From Verpa conica (lineage: Eukaryota; Ascomycota; Pezizomycetes; Pezizales; Morchellaceae), in NCBI GenBank assembly GCA_033030425.1, contig JAUFSD010000006.1:1550001-1614000 (forward strand): DNA of 64,000 nucleotides, read 5' to 3'. The notes beneath the pieces were generated by a model. That model saw only the letters and a program-made list of their open reading frames with translations, was not told the DNA's origin and did no database searches. Every line of letters begins with the position of its first letter. The first letter of the stretch is position 1. Below are positions 1 through 10,725 of this stretch, piece after piece. Made by a program: the position numbers and the translations under genes.

Positions 1-371
1 TCGTATGTAGACTATGCAGCTTCTCAGTTAGCTTTCCATATGAACTCCTCTAATGAAGGTTTATTGGCTGGCATCCTTTTCAACTTCTCTGGAAGCCCCG
101 GAAACGTTGATACTTACCTCCAAGTAGTAGACTTCAATCAGTGCAAGAAATACTCAACACTAGGGTATCCATGGCCAAAAGGGTCACCGCCGCTACACAT
201 AGCCTGTGCTATCAGAAATCGTGTAGTAGCCCCACTATTTCTGCATTGTTCAAATTTCTTGTCCCGGGGTTTGCTGTCAAAGAAGGAGGGACTGGATCCT
301 GCAACTACGGAGAAGGTAAATACCTGTCTCAATTATGACACCAAACTAAAACCTATTTATACTTATGACTA
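1..371. other. Intergenic, no gene recognised
   Basis: This is the 3' flank of the acyl-CoA dehydrogenase gene. Short open frames on both strands (for example 40-417 plus) overlap one another, lack splice-supported extensions and resemble no family I know. I see no RNA gene or repeat here. Confidence 0.4.
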
Positions 372-1794
372 CTACAACTTTGATCCTGCCTCTAGCTGCC
401 TGATTTTCCTCCTGTAGCCTTTTACCAGCTCCCTAATCCCTAAATCTAATAACACATCCTCACTTCCCCCTGGAACCACCGCCCCAGGAACATCTCTATA
501 GATCCTCTCCACTAGTTCTCCCCTCCCACTCCGTGTCAAACCACTCCCCCCAAACAAGATCACCGCAGTCCTCGCGCACTCATCCAACACCATCCCCGCA
601 CTCGCCTTCACCAATCCAGTCAACCCTCCCAACGCAGCATCCGCATCTTCCTTCTTCATCTTGCTCATCTGGTACGCTATCATCTCAACCCAAGCCCATT
701 GCGACTCCACCCTCGCGCCCACCTTCGCGAGTCGGTGCCTCACAACAGGCTGTTCGATCAGTGCCTTACCGAATGCTTCACGCTTAAGGACATATTCAAG
801 TGCTGCACTGACAGCAACGCGGGATTGCCGAGTAGTGGCGATAGAGATAGAGAGACGCTCGTGATTGAAGTTTGTCATTATGTATTTCATTCCGTGACCC
901 TCGGAGCCGATAATGTTTGACACAGGGACCTCAACGTCCTCAAGGGTTATGAAAGTTGTCCCAGAGGTTGCCTGCCCGGTCACTGAAAATTTTCGTAGTG
1001 TGACACCAGGAGATTTGAGTGGGATGACAAGAAGGGAGAGGCCGGTGGGGCCTGGACCTCCGGTGCGGACAGCTGTGGTGGCATAATCGGCCCAAATACC
1101 ATTGGTGATCCTAGAGATGTAAGTGGAAGGTGTATGAGAGAGAGGCGGGGGATATGGAGGCATACCATTTCTTTTGCCCATTAACGATATATTTAGTCCC
1201 ATCAGTACTCTTAATAGCGGTTGTCTCAATTCCGGCAACATCACTCCCAGCGCCGGGTTCTGTGATTGCAATACAGGCGCGAGCTTTTCCTGTGAGTAGT
1301 TCGGGGATAAAACGCTCCTGAAGCTCGGGACTACCATATTTCAGGATCGGTGGAACCCCAAATGCCATCCCAGTAGTCAGTGATGCCCCAGGACCTGCTA
1401 GCCCACTTCTTGCCATCTGTACTTATTAGATTTCTCTCTCTCTATTCCTTCCTGAAAAAGGAGAACAAACCTCATCCGCGTGTATCAAGAAATGTAAATA
1501 ATCAAACTCCTCTACCTTCAGCCCACCAAGCAACGTATCCAATCCCAACTTCTTACACCACTCCACGGGCAGCGGCGAAGGGAGCGTAGGAACCAACATA
1601 TTTGCTTCTGCAAACCTCGTAAACACCTCTGGAGGGACGAGCTCTGCTCGCTCCCACTCCATAGCATGGTCGGTTAGGTTTGCTGTGATGAACTCGCGAC
1701 ATGCTTTCTGCCAGGCGAGGTGGGAGGGGGTGTAGTAGGGAGAGGGAAGGCCGGAGAGATATGGTGGCTCCGAGAAGGGGACTGGGGGTGTCAT
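372..1794 (-). CDS. Acyl-CoA dehydrogenase family protein
   Basis: FAD-dependent flavoenzyme expected to alpha,beta-dehydrogenate an acyl-CoA in mitochondrial or peroxisomal oxidation. Three exons, 1794-1471, 1416-1166 and 1110-372, join in phase to give 437 aa, a usual length for the family. The N-terminal helical domain spans about residues 10-120. The FAD/substrate motif ITEPGAGSD lies at 159-167. The signature GQKKWITNG is rebuilt exactly across intron 2 around W192, which supports that splice. The C-terminal helical domain carries REAFGKALIEQ near 302-312. The C-terminal catalytic-loop region reads VVPGGSEDVLLDLG (403-416) instead of the YEGT type of MCAD-like enzymes; related fungal and bacterial branches also have PGGSE here. 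I see no clear N-terminal targeting peptide. Substrate chain length cannot be told. The ATG at 1794 begins the N-terminal domain directly. Confidence 0.93.
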
Positions 1795-2496
1795 GTTGGC
1801 TGTGTGTGCTGTGTGGGGTTGTGGGATGTGGTGTATCTTATATAGAGTATATCTTGGAGGTATCTAGGAGGGCTCGCTTGGGTGAAGTCGATATCGCGTT
1901 CCGAACTCCGCCCGCTCGGTGTCTTGTGGGGAATCCCTACGCTGTGGGACAAACCTGGGGAGCCGCGTTGTTGCCGAGGATGGTATGCAAGCATGTGACA
2001 GCAGGGACTTAGACAAAGAAAAACTGAATATTATATTAGGTTTATTTGTTTCGGTTTTTGATTTTGGGGATTCTTTTTATTGTGTGGGAGGTGAGAACAC
2101 GATGTTGTGGAGCATTCGAGTGATGGGTTGTGGTGTTGGGCACTGAGTGGTATCCCCATGCATGTAGCTGGGGATATTTATGTAGAATATAGTATGGTGT
2201 GCTGTAATAGTCATAAGAGAAGTCTAGCTCTAATTAAATTACTGGTTATTTAAATGCTTTTCTATATTTGTCAAGAAAGTTGCTAAAGTCGAGTTGTAAA
2301 TATATCCATATATGTAGATTTCACGAGATTTATATACATCTCGGTCTACATATATATTTGGTAAATATATAGAAAATCACTCGGTACCCCACCATAGTTC
2401 TAAAAGATTATCTTTCGTAACCCATAAACAAGGCCTAACTAGTACTACACGTACATAAATCAAGTCAAGAAAACGGAACATAGGACTACCCCCCCT
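1795..2496. other. Intergenic: ACAD promoter side, AT-rich, with a hairpin
   Basis: This holds the upstream region of the acyl-CoA dehydrogenase and the 3' flank of the next minus-strand gene. From about 2160 it becomes AT-rich. It contains the interrupted inverted repeat at 2311-2352. Small open frames here look like chance. Confidence 0.4.
2311..2352. repeat. Interrupted inverted repeat (hairpin)
   Basis: TATGTAGA and CGAGAT on the left (2311-2318, 2324-2329) are matched by ATCTCG and TCTACATA on the right (2338-2343, 2345-2352). The central loop is 8 nt, with one unpaired stretch on each side. A shorter hairpin with the same CGAGAT/ATCTCG core occurs at 4052-4072. Confidence 0.5.
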
Positions 2497-3285
2497 TCAT
2501 ACCATCTCGCCCAAGAGACTCTGACAAATAAGAAGATACCATTCACCCTCAATCTTGCTCAAGGCACGATAGCCCTCTAGATCAATCATACACAGTGGAA
2601 GCACTGAAATATTCTCGATTTGTCGACTTTTATGAGGTTTCCAGCCCTGGTGAAAAGTCGACGAACCACAAAGTTTCTGCGTCTGTGTATCCTGATACTT
2701 CTTAACATGCACTTCTTCCACTCCAACTACCCACACCGGGATTGGTGGCACTGGTGGAGCCCGGCGCGGCGGTTTCTGCCGCTGCGTTGGTGCATCCCGG
2801 TCATATATGACTCTTCCCCCTAAGATTGCTGAGTCCAGCATTTTTATACCCTCCCTCTTCATCCTCGGAGAGCAAGGGTGAGGTGTTCTCCATTCTTCAA
2901 TTGTGGATAGTGGTTTTTTCTTCATTTTTATTAATTTTGGCTTTTGGAGCGTTACAAGTTCGGCGGTTTTGGAGAGTGAGTGTAGGGCTTGGTGTGAGAT
3001 TACGGGGGAATCGCCGTAGCGGCGGAAGAGGAGTTCTTGGTTTTTAAGAAGGCTATCAGGGGGTGTTAAGTGGATGCTTGGGGTATTACTCCTGGATGAT
3101 AGGTGTAGTACTGATGCAGCGGAGAGTTGGTAGAGTCTTCTCGGGACTGTGGATGTAGGGGCCCTTATTTTTTCGGGTATGGACGTTTTTTGTACCTGTG
3201 AGGATAAATTTGAACTCGGAGCCGTAGGGACTGACGTGACGGTGTCTGTGCTATTTCTGTTTAGAATATTTTGTCCAGATGCCAT
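2497..3285 (-). CDS. Hypothetical protein, basic and Ser/Pro-rich, 262 aa
   Basis: A single uninterrupted frame of 262 codons with an ATG start in AT-rich surroundings where such length is unlikely by chance. I recognise no domain. The N-terminal 60 residues are Ser/Thr/Pro-rich and look disordered. A Lys-rich stretch (KPKLIKMKKKPL) lies near residue 115, and a proline cluster (PPRRAPPVPPIPV) near 170 resembles an SH3-ligand-type segment. There is no signal peptide and no membrane helix. The C-terminus reads like folded sequence (LCMIDLEGYRAL). The absence of introns is unusual beside its multi-exon neighbours. Function is unknown; it could be lineage-specific. Confidence 0.55.
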   Translation of the reverse strand: MASGQNILNRNSTDTVTSVPTAPSSNLSSQVQKTSIPEKIRAPTSTVPRRLYQLSAASVLHLSSRSNTPSIHLTPPDSLLKNQELLFRRYGDSPVISHQALHSLSKTAELVTLQKPKLIKMKKKPLSTIEEWRTPHPCSPRMKREGIKMLDSAILGGRVIYDRDAPTQRQKPPRRAPPVPPIPVWVVGVEEVHVKKYQDTQTQKLCGSSTFHQGWKPHKSRQIENISVLPLCMIDLEGYRALSKIEGEWYLLICQSLLGEMV

Positions 3286-4320
3286 AGTGTATGAAGATAA
3301 CGTATCAAAAATGAAGGGGTCTTCGGAATGCTGCTGCAGTTAGTAAGTGGCCCAGTTTCTAGTTTTCTAGCTAGAAGGGGGATTATACAGGGCTATATAT
3401 CGTCGGGGAGAAGGATGTTCCCATTGAATCATCAGATGAGCCTATACTAGATTTGTGTCGTGCGGTGTATATGGAATAGTATCGTGCTATTCTATCATTC
3501 CCGGGCCCGGGTGTAAATAGAGATTGGACAGCCATGGTATCTTCTAGTATTATTGGTGACAAGAGGTTTATTTGCGTTGGTGATTGAATGGGTTCTTGTT
3601 GAATTTTGAAACAGGTCATGTGATGTAAACAAAGGAAAATATAAGTAGGAGGAAACATATGACACTAGGTGACTGTAAACTAAAAGCTTGTATGTTCGTA
3701 TGATAGAAATATTTTATTATAGAGCTGTATTTGTAGTTATTGGGTAGTCGGTTTGTAGGTTTATAAGTGGTAATATTAGTAAGGATTCTAAAAATGAGAT
3801 AAAAGATACTTAAAAAAACTTGCCCAGGTGACCCACCTCCCCCTATTAAAAACAAATTAAGTATGTATATTCTATGTAAGAAAACTCATACCTCGAAAGA
3901 ACAGAATTGCTATACTGTAATCAAGATCATGGATTATCACTCGAATCACCTCCCCCCCTCCCTCCCTCCGTTGACTAGCTAGACCCAGCACGAATTTGAA
4001 AGAATTTCTAAAATTCTTAGATAGGTTAATCTGTTTTTTATCTTTGAAAATCGAGATTCTATATATATCTCGGCACAAATATCTACAGTAATTAAGCTCT
4101 CTTGCTAGGAACCTCCCCAAGACATCATGTATTTACGATCAATTGATTCACCCATCCATATTCAGAACACGGGTCCCCGCCAAATGAACCCAGAATCCCA
4201 AGCTACTACCCGATGGTTAGCCGGCCTGAGATAGTTACTAGTACTAATTCGCTCGTCAGCCTCTTTTATATACTCCAAAGAACACATTCAACACACAATA
4301 CCGTCTGAGACACCGTGGCA
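3286..4320. other. Intergenic, AT-rich, no firm gene
   Basis: A 91-codon ATG frame at 3383-3658 minus and two shorter frames are present, but none shows a domain, signal peptide or coding-like composition that I can defend. The small hairpin with CGAGAT arms lies at 4052-4072. Confidence 0.35.
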
Positions 4321-4635
4321 TCATGATGTCTCCACCTCGTCCATACCACCAAATACCGCACCCACAGTCCCAGCAACAGCACCCACGACTAAAACAAGAG
4401 CTATGACAATAACAAGAGTACATATCCCCCTCCGTCTCCTTATTTTCATTGCATCATCGAGTTCTATCCCAACGATCCCTTCTTCATCCCTAAAGAAACT
4501 GAAAGGGGCTGGGTCGGAGGAGCTGGTTACCTCGACCGTGTCTGAAGGTTTCTCAAAGTAGCTCCGGTGGGGGTACACCGGTAGAAATGGGATAGGACTG
4601 ACTATCTCCTCCATGCTAGGTTTCGGTGACGACAT
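4321..4635 (-). CDS. Small single-pass membrane protein, 104 aa
   Basis: ATG frame of 104 codons. The first 65 residues are hydrophilic and Pro/Ser/Glu-rich with aromatic short motifs (YPHRSYFEKP). A basic RRRR cluster near residue 67 is followed by one strongly hydrophobic helix of about 25 residues that is rich in Val, Ala and Gly (IVIALVLVVGAVAGTVGAVF), then a short acidic tail. Following the positive-inside rule, the N-terminus would be cytosolic. Fungal proteins with a hydrophobic helix ending in a Gly-rich stretch often carry an extracellular domain after it, but here the frame stops almost at once. It could therefore be a stand-alone small membrane protein or the first exon of a longer gene. 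No family was recognised. Confidence 0.5.
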   Translation of the reverse strand: MSSPKPSMEEIVSPIPFLPVYPHRSYFEKPSDTVEVTSSSDPAPFSFFRDEEGIVGIELDDAMKIRRRRGICTLVIVIALVLVVGAVAGTVGAVFGGMDEVETS

Positions 4636-5927
4636 TTCTGTCCACTCAAACCTCTATGGATGACTGGGGATGGCAGATTGTGGGAATATAGGTCCAGGGT
4701 CTAAATCATCAAAGTTTATTCCTTTCGAATCAACATTTCATACAGGCTTTGAGTGTCCTTGTATAAAAGCATATATTCTAGGGATAAAGTAGGATATCGG
4801 AAGAGACCCTAAAGCGGTAAAAAGTACCGATGGCCGTTCTAAGCCGTGCATACACTTTGAGAAAATAATCCTACGAGGCTCCTAAAAGCGGGGTGAGTAT
4901 AGTATTTACTGTAGAGACTTTGTTTTTCTGCGCATTTCTTTTTGATCCCTTACTGATATTCCTGTGCCTATCTAGGGTTTTGACGCAGGTGTGTATCAAA
5001 TAATTATGAGGGTGCACACACACCAAATATAGTTTATGATCAGAACTTATGAGTCGTAAGTGTGCTCTGATCTTAGGTCTACCAGTTAGGCTGTATTATA
5101 GATATTTTGGCTAATATAATTTTAGTTGATACTGCTGTGGTACGAGGCTGTTCTAGCTGCCTTACGATAAGTCGATAAGTTCCTATCCAAGTACAGAAAA
5201 CCACATGGAATAAAGTTTCGTCTTGTCTGTTCCATATATGCGAGAAAACACAGACTCGCTTAAAATCTGGTTTATAACCTACCATTATGTGCATAAGAGA
5301 GTAAACGTAGTCCTAGCATTGACAATCAATGTCACTTTAAGACAGGCGTATATGCGGGTGAGTAAAATGATTCACCTTGCAGGGCTGTATCGGAGTAAGT
5401 TACACCATATCTCCGTGATTTCTTTAGATATCTGGGACTACTATCCCTTCCCATCTGCAGCAGTATCTTGCAGCATCTGTTGGGTACGTTCTCCTTCCAA
5501 AGAGTCTAAGGGTGGGGCCAAGTCCCACATTGGTGGTCATCGAGTGATACCCAATGCGTTAAATCTTTATTGTTTGCTCATGAGCACGTGGCATCTCGAG
5601 TCATGCACCCAAGTCATGTTCTCCCCCTTCTCATCTAAATATTTTCAAAATCAACCTTAGAGCTGGACCAGTCATTTAGTCAGAAAACTATAGTTGCTTG
5701 ACTATAAATCTAGGTGGTATCAAATCCAGGTTGTCAAATATACGCCCCTCCCCCAAGTACAAATATAAACAAAAAAAAGTTCAATCGCCAAGAAAATGAT
5801 ATTTAAGACATCACCCATCCATCTATATACCCTAATCAAAACACCAATGAAACTCCCGAGCCAGAAAAAAAACCGAAAAAATAAACAAGAAATAAAGTCA
5901 AAAAAACATTAGTTTAAAAAGAGAGGA
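4636..5927. other. Intergenic between the small membrane protein and GH92
   Basis: A 145-codon open frame at 5223-5660 plus opens on TTG, has no recognisable domain, and its low-complexity hydrophobic or aromatic content looks accidental. The last 200 bases before 5928 are A-rich and probably the GH92 3' UTR. Confidence 0.35.
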
Positions 5928-8759
5928 TTACTTCGAAGTCGCAAAGCTCGGTGGTCTCTCACCAGTATCCCACTTTGTCCTCGTACTTCCCAAAACGAAC
6001 TCCAATGTTCCACCATTCTCAAATAGATCTCCCCACGTCAACCAGTTCTTATTCCACGCCTTTCCGTTCACCTTGAGCTCCTGAACAAAGTACGCCGTAT
6101 CGGAGCCTCCAGTAGCCTTGATGGTAACCTTCTTACCGCCACCAGTGATATTGAGTTCCTCGAACCACGGAGAGCCGACAAGGAATGTTGTTGTACCGGT
6201 CATTGGGTAAAGACCGATCATGTTCCAGAGGAGCCAGGACTGCATTGCGCCTGCATCGCTGTTACCCGGGAGTCCTCTATTTCCAGTGTTGTAGTATGTT
6301 TTTGCGACGTATCGGGCTTTCTCGACGCTGAGGTCTTGGCGGTTAACGAAGTTGAATAGGTATGGAGATGCAAAGCCTGAGTTTGATATTAGCGAAATAT
6401 GTCTTTGACTGTAGAGTTTCTTAGCAACTTACTCGGCTCGTTCCCTGGGTTAAACAAGGTTTTCCCAAATTTCGAGTCTCCATTAGGGTTTGCACCAGGT
6501 TCGAAAAGTTTCTCAAGACGGGCCGTGAAGTTATCGTCACCCCCCATATATTCAATGAGTGTGGCCATGTCATGATGTGCACCAAAAGAGTATTCGTATG
6601 GAAGTGCCTGGTAGTAATTATCGCTCCAGTAACAACCACCGCAGCTCAAAGGATCCTGAGGTGGGGTCGGGAAAGCACCATTTGTATCAATCGGCGAGAG
6701 GAATCCCGTGAAGCCGAAAGCGGTGGATTTCGTATCCCATTGATTCCGCCAGTTTCTAGAGCGGTTGAGATACTTTTCAGTATCCGCAGTCTTGCCGAGC
6801 CCCTTTGCGACCTGGGAGAGCGCAAAGTCATTCATGGCGTACTCAGATGCGCGGGAAACACTTCTCCTATATTTAGTAGTAATATAACCCTTCTCAAGCC
6901 AATCCGGTAGAGCGCCTCTTCCCTCCTTTGTTGAGGAGTCTTTTGCCATGTTGTCGTTGTTATTGACTGGGGTTACTTCGGCGTCCTTGACCATTGCTTT
7001 GTATCCATCTTCCCAGTTGACACCTCCGCGGATACCCTTGACGTATGCATCTGCGAGGACGTTGTCTGCATTACTCCCCCCTTGGGTTCTACCGTTGAAG
7101 TTCGATGAGCGTCCATCGGGAAGATATCCATCATGTCGCCAGATATCGATAAAGGAGCGGATGTAGTCTTCGTAGCGCTCGGGCATGAGGACATGCATGA
7201 GGGGAGTGTGGCTGCGGAATAAATCCCAAAGTGTGAATACATCATCGTACTATTTCCCCTTTAATTAGCCTTTGCAAACTAATTTCTAGGAGGAATTGAA
7301 TTCCCCATACATATGGCTCAGTTGAACCCCACTTTGGGTTTTCTCCTGTCCTATTTGATGGGATGAGATACATCCCATATAAGGATGAATACAGGAGCGA
7401 TAATTTTGCTGTGTCGGTCTATATCCTTAGTAAGCTTTACTCAATACTAAAACTGGGGCTTAAATTACCTCAGTAGTAGTAATTGTAGTGAAGATTTCTT
7501 TGTTCCAGACCTCTTTTACACTACTGACCAGTGAATCGAAAGAGTTGACTGATGGAATTTCCCGATCCTTAAAGTCACAAGCCTTTTCCGTAGAAATGAA
7601 TGATATTCCAATCTTTGATTCCACGATAGTTTCTGTAGAATTGAAGGAAATCACCGCACCAAGCCTCCTTTTTCCAGAAACTTTGAGGTCACTCCCGAAA
7701 GTCTCCAAGGTCTCACCAGTAGCTGCCGCTCCTGAAAAGGTCCGAACTCGGGCCGGTGTCTTGTCAACGGACCCACAAAAATAGATTTTCCAATCTTCCC
7801 CTATTAAGCCGTTGTCAGAAACAACAGACGGATTTAAAACAAATTGTGGGAAATTACCCAAGTTCCAACCACCGTTATACACCCCGAACCCTGTGTACTT
7901 CCCATTCTTGTTAATCTGAATCTCACCCTCTACGTAGTGTTGCCCTATACCTAGCCCCCTGAAGCTCGGCAAGAAATGAGATACATCTACCAGAATATGG
8001 GTCTCATCGGTAGAATTACTGAATGTATGCCGCATCATACCGGCGTGCTGAGATGCAGTGAGTTCAGTAACTACGCCATTTGCAAGGGTTGATTTATAAT
8101 ATCCAACAGATGCTTCATCATCTACTGCACGGGCGACCGACACATCCGCAAGTGGATTACCCAGTGCCCCGACAAGAGGGAGCTGAGAGACAACCCCGTA
8201 CTTTGGTGCTCCACCGGTGCCCGACTCGTGCATCATTGAAAATCCTGTGACTCTCCCTACAGGGCGAAAACCGGAGTATGCATCACCAGTACCAGAAGGG
8301 GGTAGAATATCGACTCCTATCTTAACAACGCCAAAGGGCAATGTAACTCCTGGAAACATGTTCCCACCGTTCTGAGTGCCCATGCTATCAGAATTCGTTA
8401 GTATTTTAAATCTTGGAAATATTACGTTGTAAGAGGACTTACAATGGCTGTACATAAATTGATTGGTCAGGAACATTATCGGCCTTTTTTACAACATTAT
8501 CAGTGCTCGAGTTTGCTGAATCCACTAGGTTCCCTGAGCTCACAGAATCTCCTGTGTTCCCTGCGCTTTCTGTGCTGTTCGCTGCGTTGTCTGAGTTTCC
8601 TGCGTGTACTAGCCGTAGGCCTACTGCGAGTGCAACAGCTACTGAGATGAAGAGCATCGCGAATATAAGAGTTCCCCAAAATATTTTTGAGGAGCAAATA
8701 GTAGGACGCCTCCGCTCCTTCAACTCTGATTTTATACTCTCGTCACCGATTGAAGACAT
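5928..8759 (-). CDS. GH92 alpha-1,2-mannosidase, membrane-anchored
   Basis: Glycoside hydrolase family 92: Ca2+-dependent, inverting exo-alpha-mannosidase, most often alpha-1,2-specific, acting on N- or O-linked mannans. Exons 8759-8443, 8384-7469, 7418-7311, 7249-6433 and 6376-5928 join in phase to 868 aa. Residues 1-26 are charged and cytosolic; one hydrophobic helix (about 27-50) acts as a signal anchor; an Asn/Ser/Gly-rich linker (51-95) precedes the catalytic part. Family hallmarks seen: YVQPFMGTQNGGNMFPG at 102-118 (rebuilt over intron 1); SNRTGENP in the 36-codon third exon; EPYYDDVFTLWD (445-456, rebuilt over intron 3); GRTQGGSNADNVLADAYVKG (500-519); and GNSDAGAMQSW (757-767), corresponding to the region holding the catalytic-base Asp residues in bacterial GH92. 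Intron 1 ends with a TACTAAC-like branch site. The anchor suggests a Golgi or cell-surface role rather than free secretion. Confidence 0.95.
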
Positions 8760-9205
8760 GTCGAGAAGGTAATTAGTCCGCTATCATATAAAGTCTTCGG
8801 AGATGATCTGCTATATTTAACGGAAAGAATTGACAACTCCGGACTATAATTCTAATTAGTAGTTTTCTCCTTGTGTTAGGCTGGATTGTCTCGGAGAGTA
8901 CAAGAAGAGAGAAAAATGCCCCACCTACCTACTTATGCCCCAGTATATGAAGTCTGTAAACATTGTAGGGTCTATCCGCTTTAGACTAGGCATGTCTCCC
9001 AAAGATGAGAAGGGCGCATGGGGTAGGTGAGTGACCATGATACGTAGAAGGCTTGAAGAAAGAAATCAAGCAGTGGGTGGGTAGACCCATTCTAAGAGAT
9101 GCATGAGCCGCCCCCGTGTTGTGTTTTTGAGGTTTTAATTGGCATAAGCGGCGGGATCTCTAACCTCTGATACAGAAGCCATTCTTTGGGAAGAATAGGC
9201 ATGGT

Positions 9206-9836
9206 ATGGTTCGCTGCTGCGGTTGGTTGGTTTCACCGATGATCACCCTCTACCGGGACCAGGATGGACAGTTGAGCACACATGCCATCTGTCCTGAGCT
9301 TAACTTCCAGGGTCATTGCAAGCTTGATTTGCATCACGAACCAACCACAGCAGGAGGCCTAGGCATGGGCTCCACACTCCTGTCAGTTGTCAGTTGTCCA
9401 AGGTCACACAGATCTGGTTCGGGAATCTTTCTTGTAGAGCTGTGCGAGACCCTCCATCCACCTGAATACTTTGTAGCCTTTGATGATTGAGGGGATGTAG
9501 ACCACTTTTCGGATAATATCCTTCAACCGTAAGCGCGAAGGCCTTGTGCTCAGGTCATCCACCGTGATAGCATGGTTAGAAAAGGCTGACATTAATCTGC
9601 TGAGGGACCCTGGCCAGACTGGATGCGGCTCAGTCTACTATTTTCGTTCCTAGGCGGCGTGGGAGATCTTTGAAGGTCCTCGGCAACTCTGGCACTCCGG
9701 CCCAGATGTCGGCTATGCCTGCTGGGAGGGGGATGCGGCTCTTACTATCCCTAAAATAATTCACGACTTCAAGTCTGCAGCAGTGGCCAAGCCTCGTTTG
9801 TCTCGAAACGAGAAGAACAAGCTTTCCTGATAAGCA
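9206..9836 (+). other. Exon-like open stretches, possible unrecognised gene or relic
   Basis: An ATG frame of 94 codons runs 9206-9490. After an acceptor-like TTCCTAG near 9654, an open frame of about 58 codons (AAWEIFEGPRQLWHSGPD...) runs to a TGA at about 9829. On the opposite strand a 62-codon ATG frame (9592-9404) also looks coding-like (ITVDDLSTRPSRLRLKDIIR). I cannot join these in phase or match a family. They may be exons of one unknown gene, or remains of a mobile element. Confidence 0.2.
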
Positions 9837-10704
9837 TCACCCCTGTTACCCCTCACGCATAGAAGTCTTATCATGATGCCGCCTCAGACATGCTCGGTAA
9901 TCCAGGAACTGTCTATGGCCCTTTCAGAAGGTGAGTTGTGTATGTACATGTTGTTCGGCTACAACCCCTTGTGGGCCCTTCGAGGCTTGATCTGTTGAGT
10001 ATTTGTACGAGTAATTCAAATTGCTCTGAGCTGAAAGCCCCCCCTTGCGCATGTCGGTGGTTCTTTGCTAGAAGATGCCGAATTTTTCCTGTGGCAAATT
10101 TCGCGTAGGACGGCAGAGGAGAGGGGAAGTATTCACCTTTCCTATAGCCCGTTGGCTCCTATTCTTACCACTATAGGAAAGGGAAGAAGGGCTGAAAAAC
10201 ACCCCTCAATGCCGCACAAACCAGCCAAATGTGTTGTCAGTTCCACGGCCACCCCGATCTCACCATAATACTGGGAAAAGTCGCAATGATTCGAGGCCCA
10301 AAGGTTCACTTCATGGTGTACAAACCCCTTCAATGACTTCTAGTGGCGTATCTCACTATTCTGCTCGTGAATATTCCCGCATATACAACAACAGCAACAA
10401 CGGCAGCAGCAGCGGCAGCAACACAAGAGCTGAATGGAAGAGGGAGGAAACCGAGGTGTCATGATATTTTTGTCGATTCACTCTCGCGCCTTGCCGAATA
10501 TCCCTGAAAGGAGTTGTTGCATTGTGTAACTACAAAGCCAATCATACTCGCAGGCGGCGTTGTAGCCATCGTGGCTCAAGAGACCGACTCTTAAGCTGTA
10601 CTTTATCCAAACGAACGATAGCGGGTCCACTTCTGCATCTATGGCCTTAGTCAACCCCTGAGGGTTGGCCTCGTAGGGAAACACGTTAAAACCAACCCAT
10701 ATTT

Positions 10705-10725
10705 TTTCTTTCTTTCTTTCTTTCT
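10705..10725. repeat. TTCT microsatellite
   Basis: About five tandem TTTC/TTCT units. Confidence 0.85.

Noticed and set aside
5223..5660. 145-codon plus frame
   Set aside because: Opens on TTG, composition looks random, and nothing recognisable.
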